Origin: Lachnospiraceae bacterium UBA3785
GTDB lineage: Bacteria; Bacillota; Clostridia; Lachnospirales; Lachnospiraceae
Assembly: GCA_002369495.1 (NCBI GenBank)
Contig: DFFD01000118.1
Coordinates: 1 to 9,414, forward strand
Reading direction: 5' to 3'
Length of the DNA: 9,414 nucleotides
In this document: positions 1 through 4,807 of the stretch, one piece after another
Position numbering within the stretch: position 1 is the first letter of the stretch
Layout: each line of letters starts with the position of its first letter
The notes under the pieces: model-generated
The model's database searches: none
What the model saw: the letters and a program-made list of their open reading frames with translations, nothing else
What the model was told of the DNA's origin: nothing
Position numbers and translations under genes: made by a program

Positions 1-23
1 AAAACTGTCCCCGGAGCTGTCAC

Positions 24-52
24 TTGACAGGAGGCGAAAAGAACCGTATAGT
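24..52 (+). promoter_or_regulatory. Sigma-70-like promoter of the cob operon
   Basis: A perfect -35 box TTGACA (24-29) is followed after exactly 17 bases by TATAGT (47-52), a good -10 box. The expected transcription start is near 58-61, which is where the first stem of the riboswitch begins, so promoter and riboswitch fit each other. The -35 box lies inside a short inverted repeat, CTGTC (17-21) and GACAG (26-30). That repeat could be an operator or chance. Confidence 0.75.
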
Positions 53-57
53 AAGGA

Positions 58-218
58 TAACCATGGAGGTGTCCGCCGGAAGGCGGGTGAAAAGGGAAGC
101 CGGTGCGAATCCGGAGCGATGCCGTCACTGTGTACGGGAGCCGCGTCTTATGATCACTGGGAGACCGGGAAGAGAGGCGCGGCGGTGAACGAAGCCAGGA
201 GACCTGCCTTCATGGGGA
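58..218 (+). promoter_or_regulatory. Cobalamin riboswitch (AdoCbl-type aptamer)
   Basis: The aptamer shows the family's conserved blocks in order. AAAGGGAAGCCGGTGCGAAT followed by CC lies at 91-112, the GCCGTCACTGT block at 121-131, and the B12 box AGCCAGGAGACCTGCC at 193-208. A closing stem can form between CCATG (61-65) and CATGG (211-215). A small arm with a GGAA loop forms between CCGCC (73-77) and GGCGG (82-86). The genes downstream (cobaltochelatase, a corrinoid/heme-class importer, CbiD, CbiF) are the expected targets. With a terminator at 333-355, the likely outcome of cobalamin binding is early termination. Which corrinoid form it prefers cannot be told from sequence alone. Confidence 0.95.
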
Positions 219-270
219 TCGTCGGATCTGCGGGACACGGACCGGCTTTCCCATATCGGAGCGAAGAAAC

Positions 271-300
271 GCCGGCCGGGCTTAAGACCCGCGTGCCGGT
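271..300 (+). other. Hairpin in riboswitch expression platform
   Basis: CCGGC+CGGG (272-280) can pair with CCCG (288-291) plus GCCGG (295-299), with a 3-base bulge and the loop CTTAAGA. The 3' arm GCCGGT (295-300) could instead pair with ACCGGC at 241-246. Such alternative pairings are typical of the switching region between a B12 aptamer and its terminator. It is followed by CTTGTTTC, only weakly T-rich, so it is less convincing as a terminator than the hairpin at 333-355. Confidence 0.4.
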
Positions 301-332
301 CTTGTTTCATTCGCGAAGAGCAGGGAGAGGAG

Positions 333-355
333 AGACCGCAGGCGCGGTCTTTTTC
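333..355 (+). terminator. Intrinsic terminator controlled by the riboswitch
   Basis: AGACCGC (333-339) pairs perfectly with GCGGTCT (344-350) around a 4-base loop, and the T-run TTTTTCTT follows at once. It lies between the aptamer and the cbiK ribosome binding site, the standard position for a transcriptional OFF switch. It ends about 25 bases before AGGAGG (381-386), so it would block the whole downstream operon when formed. Confidence 0.85.
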
Positions 356-391
356 TTATTAATGAATTTGCAGGAATAAAAGGAGGCAGAC

Positions 392-2014
392 ATGAAGAGG
401 AGAATTGCGATGATACTTGCGATGACGCTGGCAGCGGGCATGACCGCCTGCGGAGGCGCTGCGGAGAGCGGGCAGACGGCGGAGAGCACGGCCGCGGAGA
501 GCACGGCTGCGGAGAGTTCGTCGGCCGAGGCGGACCAGGCCGCGGCGGATGAAGTCGCCGCGCTCATCGACGCGATCTACGTCCAGCAGTGGACGGAGGA
601 GACTGAAGCCCAGTGCGCCGCCGCGAAGGCGGGCTGGGATGCGCTCACGGACGCGCAGAAAGAACTGGTCGAAGGCGAGGAGGCGGACCCGGATTATTTC
701 GGCCGCGATACCGGCGACGCGTCCCTGGACGATCCGCGAAACGGTGACGCGATCGGGGAAAATGAGATCCTGGTCGTCAGCTTCGGCACCTCGTTCAACA
801 CGAGCCGCATCTGCGACATCCGCGGGATTGAGGATGCGATCGCGGAGGAGTATTCGGGCTGGTCGGTGAGGAGGGCATTTACGTCCCAGATCATCATGAA
901 CCACGTCCTCGCCCGCGACGGCGAGAAGATCGACAACGTGAAGCAGGCGCTCGACCGCGCTGTCGCAAACAACGTGAAGAACCTGGTTGTGCAGCCGACG
1001 CACCTCATGCACGGGGCGGAGTACGACGAGCTTACGGAGACACTCGAAGAGTACGCGGACAAATTCGAGAAGCTGGCGGTCGCTGAGCCGCTCCTCGGGG
1101 AAGTCGGCAAGGACGTCAGTGAGATCAACGAGGACAAGAAGGACGTCGCGGAGGCAGTCACTGCGGAGGCGGTCGCTGCCGCAAAATACGAGAGCCTTGA
1201 GGCAGCGGCGGCTGACGGGGCTGCATTTGTCTTCATGGGCCACGGCACCTCCCACACCGCGAAGGTAAGCTACAGCCAGATGCAGGCGCAGATGGATGCG
1301 CTGGGCTATGAAAATGTCTTCATCGGCACCGTCGAAGGCGAGCCGGAGGAGACCGCCTGCGAAAATATCATCGAAGCGGTCGCCGAAGCCGGCTATAAGA
1401 AGGTCATCCTGCGGCCGCTCATGGTCGTGGCCGGCGACCACGCGTACAACGACATGGCCGGCGAGGACGAGGACTCCTGGGCGAGCATGTTCACGGCTTC
1501 CGGCAAATTTGACAGTGTGGACTGCCAGATCGAAGGCATGGGCCGTATCAGAGCGATTCAGGAGATCTATATTGCGCATACTGCCGATGCTCTCGCAAAG
1601 GCAGGGCTCACGGCTGCCCGGACGGCCTCCGCGGCCGGACCGCTCGAGGACGGCGTCTACACGGCCTCCTTCAACACGGACAGCTCGATGTTCCGGGCCA
1701 ATGAAGCCTGCGAGGGCAAGGGCACGCTCACGGTGAAGGACGGGAAGATGACATTTCATGTGAGTCTCGTCTCGAAGAAGATCCTGAACCTCTACCTGGG
1801 CAAGGCCGAGGACGCGAAGAACGCTGCGGAAAGCGATCTCCTGATGCCGACCGTCGATACCGTGACCTACGCGGACGGGACGAGCGAGGAGGTTTTCGGG
1901 TTTGATATCCCGCTCATGGCGCTGGATCAGGATTTTGATCTCGCGGTGATCGGGGAGAAGGGCGTCTGGTACGATCATGTGGTGAGCGTGTCGGATGCGG
2001 TGGCTCAGGAGTGA
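392..2014 (+). CDS. cbiK: Sirohydrochlorin cobaltochelatase CbiK, surface lipoprotein form with C-terminal accessory domain
   Basis: CbiK inserts Co2+ into sirohydrochlorin, the first step of anaerobic cobalamin synthesis. The ATG has AGGAGG (381-386) at good spacing. Residues 1-20 form a lipoprotein signal (basic start, hydrophobic core, Cys20). Residues 28-48 are an Ala/Glu/Ser linker. Residues 50-93 form a small helical segment ending in ALTDAQKELV, a motif common in clostridial surface proteins. The chelatase domain spans about 125-405: ILVVSFGTSFNTSR, QPTHLMHGAEYD (His204), FMGHGTSH (His284, His288) and RPLMVVAGDH. His204 and a His of the GHG motif are the likely metal ligands, and Glu232 may be a third. 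Usual CbiK is about 260 residues and cytoplasmic; this one has 540. Residues 417-538 are an added beta-rich domain (GVYTASFNTDSSMFR to WYDHVVSV). A periplasmic CbiK is known in Desulfovibrio vulgaris, so export has precedent. The next gene overlaps by 4 bases. Confidence 0.93.
   Translation: MKRRIAMILAMTLAAGMTACGGAAESGQTAESTAAESTAAESSSAEADQAAADEVAALIDAIYVQQWTEETEAQCAAAKAGWDALTDAQKELVEGEEADPDYFGRDTGDASLDDPRNGDAIGENEILVVSFGTSFNTSRICDIRGIEDAIAEEYSGWSVRRAFTSQIIMNHVLARDGEKIDNVKQALDRAVANNVKNLVVQPTHLMHGAEYDELTETLEEYADKFEKLAVAEPLLGEVGKDVSEINEDKKDVAEAVTAEAVAAAKYESLEAAAADGAAFVFMGHGTSHTAKVSYSQMQAQMDALGYENVFIGTVEGEPEETACENIIEAVAEAGYKKVILRPLMVVAGDHAYNDMAGEDEDSWASMFTASGKFDSVDCQIEGMGRIRAIQEIYIAHTADALAKAGLTAARTASAAGPLEDGVYTASFNTDSSMFRANEACEGKGTLTVKDGKMTFHVSLVSKKILNLYLGKAEDAKNAAESDLLMPTVDTVTYADGTSEEVFGFDIPLMALDQDFDLAVIGEKGVWYDHVVSVSDAVAQE
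479..523 (+). repeat. 15-bp tandem repeat encoding the CbiK linker
   Basis: Three tandem 15-base units begin at 479, 494 and 509. The first two are identical except for the last base, and the third diverges in its second half. They encode AAEST-like pentapeptides just after the lipidated Cys20 of CbiK. This is a typical flexible, wall-spanning linker and a place where slippage could change linker length in frame. Confidence 0.7.
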
Positions 2015-3600
2015 GGACGAGACTTCAGGGACGGCTGACAGGGACGGCTCCTGGGAATCGCCTTCGGGGAAGGTTTACAGGGACGGTTCCTGGGAATCGA
2101 TTCTCAAACGAGAATCGATTCCCAGGGAACCGTCCCCGGAAAATCTGCCTCATCCTCTGCCTGATTGCCTTGCTCGCAACCGGCTGCGGCAGGGACGGCA
2201 GCTTTGAAGTCCCCGTGACCCTCACGGGCGGGTCCGGGCGGGCCTCGGTGGCCTCGCCCGCCGAAGTCCGGGAAGAGAACGGCGTCTTCACCGCCGTGAT
2301 CCGCTGGTCCAGCTCAAACTACGACTACATGGTCGTTGACGGGGAGATTTACTATCCGGTCACGACCGAGGGCGGGTCGGTCTTTGAGATCCCGATCCCG
2401 AAGCCGCCCTGCAGCATCGATGTGCAGGCGGACACGACCGCGATGAGCACGCCCCACCTTGTGGACTACACGCTGACCTTCGGGGAGGAGCCTTCCGGGG
2501 GAACTGAAACTGCCGCAGACGCCGAGAGTCCGCAGGAGCCCGCGGAACCGCTCACCGGGCTGACAAAGACCGGCAGCCTTGACCTGGATTTCGCGGAACA
2601 GTTCTCCGTCGACTTTTATGAGGGAAATCTTGCCCTCGTGAACATCCCGGAGGACGGCAGCCGTTTCCTGCTGGTTCCGGAGGAATATGAACTCCCGGCC
2701 GGCCTCCCGGAGGACATCACGGTCATCAGAACACCCGCGCGGGACATCTACATGGCCTCCTCGTCCGACATGGATTTCTTCGCCGCCCTGCACGCACTTA
2801 ATGCGGTCCGCTTTGCAAGCTTTAAGGGGACCGACTGGGCGAGGCCGGAGATCCGGGAAGCCATGACCGCACAGGACGGGGCTGTCCTCTACGTCGGGAA
2901 GTATTCCGCACCGGACTACGAGACGATCCTCGCGGCAGGCTGCGGGCTCGCGGTCGAGAACACCATGATCTATCACGCCCCGGAGGTCCGGGAAATGCTC
3001 GAATCCTTTGGCATCCCGGTCCTGGTGGACCGCTCGTCCTACGAGACCTCGCCGCAGGGGCGGATGGAGTGGATCAAGCTTTACGGGCTCATTTCCGGGC
3101 ATGAGGCGGAGGCGGAAGAGGCCTTCGCGGGGCAGCTGGCGAAATTTACGGCGCTCGAAGGGCTCGAGGCGGCCGGGAAGAGCGTGGCATTTTTCTACAT
3201 CAACACGAACGGGGCGGCGGTCGTGCGCACGGCGGACGACTACATCCCGAAGCTCATCGGGATGGCCGGGGGCACCTACGTCTTCTCGGACCTCCTGCCG
3301 GAGACCGGCGGGCATTTCGCGACGGCGACGATCCAGGCGGAGGCATTTTACGAGGCGGCCAGGGAGGCGGATTATTTCATTTACAGCAGCGACGTGCCGG
3401 GGGCGCTCTCGGGCGTGGACGAGCTGATCGAAAAATGTCCCCCCATTAAAGACTGCCGGGCGGTCCGCGAGGGCCGCGTCTTCATGACGACCGGGAACCT
3501 CTTTCAGTCGGTCATGGAGATGGGCGATTTCGTCACGGACCTTCACCGCATGCTGACGGAGGAGGATCCGGAGATGACCTTTATCACAAGACTGGAGTGA
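2011..3600 (+). CDS. ABC transporter substrate-binding lipoprotein (iron/heme/corrinoid class) with N-terminal accessory domain
   Basis: This is a periplasmic-binding-protein (PF01497-like) lipoprotein that would capture a ligand outside the membrane and pass it to the permease encoded next. The signal peptide is KICLILCLIALLATGC, with the lipid-modified Cys at residue 59 counted from GTG 2011. Residues about 64-157 form a beta-rich domain (VPVTLTGGSGRASV, SSSNYDYMVVDGE, FEIPIP, STPHLVDYTLTF). An acidic Pro/Ser linker covers 158-188, and the binding domain runs from about 190 to 529. The start is uncertain. GTG 2011 overlaps the cbiK stop (GTGA), but its AGGA abuts it with no spacing. No other ATG, GTG or TTG lies in frame before the signal peptide. 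The first 43 or so residues are translated repeat DNA with two GR(L/F)TGT(A/V)PGNR units. Ligand unknown; the riboswitch favours a corrinoid or cobalt-tetrapyrrole, while heme or siderophore remains possible. Confidence 0.87.
   Translation: MRTRLQGRLTGTAPGNRLRGRFTGTVPGNRFSNENRFPGNRPRKICLILCLIALLATGCGRDGSFEVPVTLTGGSGRASVASPAEVREENGVFTAVIRWSSSNYDYMVVDGEIYYPVTTEGGSVFEIPIPKPPCSIDVQADTTAMSTPHLVDYTLTFGEEPSGGTETAADAESPQEPAEPLTGLTKTGSLDLDFAEQFSVDFYEGNLALVNIPEDGSRFLLVPEEYELPAGLPEDITVIRTPARDIYMASSSDMDFFAALHALNAVRFASFKGTDWARPEIREAMTAQDGAVLYVGKYSAPDYETILAAGCGLAVENTMIYHAPEVREMLESFGIPVLVDRSSYETSPQGRMEWIKLYGLISGHEAEAEEAFAGQLAKFTALEGLEAAGKSVAFFYINTNGAAVVRTADDYIPKLIGMAGGTYVFSDLLPETGGHFATATIQAEAFYEAAREADYFIYSSDVPGALSGVDELIEKCPPIKDCRAVREGRVFMTTGNLFQSVMEMGDFVTDLHRMLTEEDPEMTFITRLE
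2026..2137. repeat. GGGACGG-type inverted-repeat element (REP/MITE-like) with partial tandem arms
   Basis: Positions 2080-2105 pair with 2110-2136 over 26 base pairs, with a 4-base loop (AAAC) and one unpaired G (2125). The outer ends are GGGACGGTTCC and GGAACCGTCCC. Two further partial copies of the left arm stand in direct orientation, with GGGACGG at 2028 and 2041 besides 2080; the middle one continues as CCTGGGAATCG like the main copy. Dispersed repeats with such ends are common in bacterial genomes and some are moved by Y1 (RAYT-type) transposases; that link is from general knowledge. The element lies over the start region of the next gene and may also act as an mRNA hairpin between cbiK and that gene. 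Confidence 0.85.
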
Positions 3601-3603
3601 AAA

Positions 3604-4581
3604 ATGAAGCGACTTCACTGCGGGGCGGCCTTCGCGCTCCTCACAGCGCTCTCGGCAGGGCTCCTTCTGCTCAGCGCCTCGATCGGCAGCGTCAGGATCC
3701 CCATCTCCGAGATCCCGCACGCCTACATCGTGCTGATGATCCGCCTGCCGCGGGCGGCGGCGGCCATGATCCTCGGCGGCGCGCTGGCGCTGGCGGGGTA
3801 TCTGCTGCAGACATTTTTTCACAACCCGATCGCGGGCCCCTTCATCCTGGGGATCTCCTCGGGGGCCAAGCTCATGGTCGCGGTGGTCATGGTCTTCTCC
3901 CTGGGGCAGATGCGCGTCCCTGGCTCCTGGGGACTGATCCTGGCAGCCTTCGCCGGTGCGATGCTCGCGATGGGCTTTGTGCTCCTCATGGCCAGGCTGG
4001 TCGACAAAATGTCCATCCTCATCATCAGCGGCGTCATGATCGGCTACATATGCTCGGCGGTCACGGATTTCATTGTCACATTTGCTGAGGACGCGGACAT
4101 TGTGAACCTCCACAACTGGTCGCGCGGGAGCTTCTCGGGCATCACCTGGGCCAATGTGCGGGTCATGGCCGCGGTGATCCTGCCGGCGCTTCTGATGGCG
4201 GTTTTCATTTCCAAGCCGATGGCAGCCTACCAGATGGGGGAGAGCCACGCGAAGAGCGTCGGTGTTGACGTCGGGCTTTTCCGCGTGCTGCTCGTGCTCT
4301 TATCAAGTCTGCTCGCGGCGGCGGTCACGGCCTTCGCGGGTCCGGTGTCCTTTGTCGGCATCGCGGTGCCCCATGTGGCGAAGCGCCTTTTCGGGACGTC
4401 GAAGCCGCTTGTCATGATCCCGGCGTCATTCCTGGGTGGGGGCGTTTTCTGCCTCTTTGCGGACCTTCTGGCCAGAACGCTCTTTTCGCCGACGGAGCTC
4501 TCCATCAGTACGGTGACGGCGGTCTTCGGCGCGCCGGTCGTGCTGGTGATCCTGGCGAGGAGAAGAGCGGGCGCTGAGTGA
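3604..4581 (+). CDS. FecCD/BtuC-family ABC transporter permease
   Basis: This is the membrane channel subunit of a type II importer for iron complexes, heme or cobalamin. Its 325 residues match the family size and are mostly hydrophobic (8-10 predicted spans). Family landmarks are RLPR (47-50), the block GGALALAGYLLQTFFHNPIA (58-77) continuing to ISSGA, the cytoplasmic loop GESHAKSVGVDV (212-223) that contacts the ATPase, and AGPVSFVGIAVPHVAKRLFG (245-264). Near the C-terminus LSISTVTAVFGAPVVLVIL stands where the family usually has a P-x-G-x-V-T-A-x-x-G-x-P motif. The ATG is 3 bases after the binding-protein stop, with GGAG (3594-3597) 6 bases ahead. Its natural ATPase partner is not next door but about 2.2 kb downstream, beyond an unrelated membrane-protein gene. 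Substrate cannot be assigned from sequence alone. Confidence 0.93.
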   Translation: MKRLHCGAAFALLTALSAGLLLLSASIGSVRIPISEIPHAYIVLMIRLPRAAAAMILGGALALAGYLLQTFFHNPIAGPFILGISSGAKLMVAVVMVFSLGQMRVPGSWGLILAAFAGAMLAMGFVLLMARLVDKMSILIISGVMIGYICSAVTDFIVTFAEDADIVNLHNWSRGSFSGITWANVRVMAAVILPALLMAVFISKPMAAYQMGESHAKSVGVDVGLFRVLLVLLSSLLAAAVTAFAGPVSFVGIAVPHVAKRLFGTSKPLVMIPASFLGGGVFCLFADLLARTLFSPTELSISTVTAVFGAPVVLVILARRRAGAE

Positions 4582-4596
4582 ATCCGGGAAAATAAG

Positions 4597-4628
4597 ACGC
4601 GGCGGCAGCCTCATGGCCGCCGCCGCGT
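4597..4628. terminator. Strong GC-rich hairpin, possible terminator (better U-tract on the minus strand)
   Basis: Arms 4597-4610 and 4615-4628 pair over 13 of 14 positions (one A/C mismatch) around the loop TCAT. On the + strand it is followed by TCCGG, so there is no T-run. On the - strand it is followed by CTTATTTTC, which is T-rich. It therefore looks more like a terminator for a minus-strand transcript, although the stem could also weaken read-through from the permease gene. Confidence 0.5.
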
Positions 4629-4644
4629 TCCGGCAGGATCTGCT

Positions 4645-4760
4645 TCAGTTTTCTTCCGCCGCGTTCATCGCCGCGACGATCCCCTCAAAGAGAGGCCGAA
4701 ATGCAGGGCCGGCACCATCTGCGTATCCGAGACGAGGCGGCCGGTCTTCGTGACAGCATG
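4645..4760 (-). pseudogene. Possible 3' remnant of a decayed minus-strand gene
   Basis: Read on the minus strand, the sequence ends in a peptide FRPLFEGIVAAMNAAEEN followed by TGA (stop at 4647-4645), with a protein-like composition. Just upstream, a second frame reads TKTGRLVSDTQMVPALHF, also protein-like, so a frameshift near 4700 is suggested. The hairpin at 4597-4628 with its T-rich minus-strand tail sits right after the stop, as a terminator would. I do not recognise the family. The stretch is short, and chance open frames are common in GC-rich DNA, so this is tentative. Confidence 0.25.
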
Positions 4761-4778
4761 CCGGCTTTGTGATAAAAT
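4750..4778 (+). promoter_or_regulatory. Promoter of the DUF6020-like gene
   Basis: GTGACA (4750-4755) and TAAAAT (4773-4778) are separated by 17 bases, each one mismatch from consensus. TG sits one base before the -10 box (TGATAAAAT), an extended -10. The predicted start falls near 4785, inside the inverted repeat GCTTAC-CAT-GTAAGC (4782-4796). GGAGG (4797-4801) then leads to ATG 4808. This promoter could also feed the ATPase-CbiD and CbiF genes. Confidence 0.65.
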
Positions 4779-4781
4779 GAT

Positions 4782-4796
4782 GCTTACCATGTAAGC
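4782..4796. repeat. Short perfect inverted repeat at the predicted start site
   Basis: GCTTAC (4782-4787) and GTAAGC (4791-4796) are perfect inverted repeats around CAT, lying on the predicted transcription start and right before the ribosome binding site. It could be a repressor operator or a small 5' hairpin of the mRNA. Its position is suggestive, but a 6-base arm can arise by chance. Confidence 0.35.
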
Positions 4797-4807
4797 GGAG
4801 GAACGCA

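Noticed and set aside
119..379. Open frame of 86 codons within the leader
   Set aside because: It lies in the cobalamin riboswitch and terminator, has no ribosome binding site, and its product looks like no protein.
359..1978. Long antisense open frame (539 codons) opposite cbiK
   Set aside because: It is the minus-strand shadow of a GC-rich gene; the product is Arg/Leu/Val/Asp-rich with no recognisable motif, while the + strand codes for a clear CbiK.
2026..2137. CRISPR array
   Set aside because: The GGGACGG copies are unevenly spaced (13 and 39 bases), parts of one inverted-repeat element, and there are no cas genes.
2079..2140. Repeat hairpin as an intrinsic terminator after cbiK
   Set aside because: The stem is strong, but GGAAAATCTG follows instead of a T-run, and the reading frame continues through it.
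2190..2199. Further repeat copy (CAGGGACGGC) inside the binding-protein gene
   Set aside because: Only ten bases match, and they code for part of the normal sequence after the lipidated Cys, so chance is likely.
2314..4248. Long antisense open frame (644 codons) opposite the binding protein and permease
   Set aside because: It crosses two well-supported + strand genes, and its composition (Arg, His, Asp, Gly rich) is that of a codon-bias shadow.
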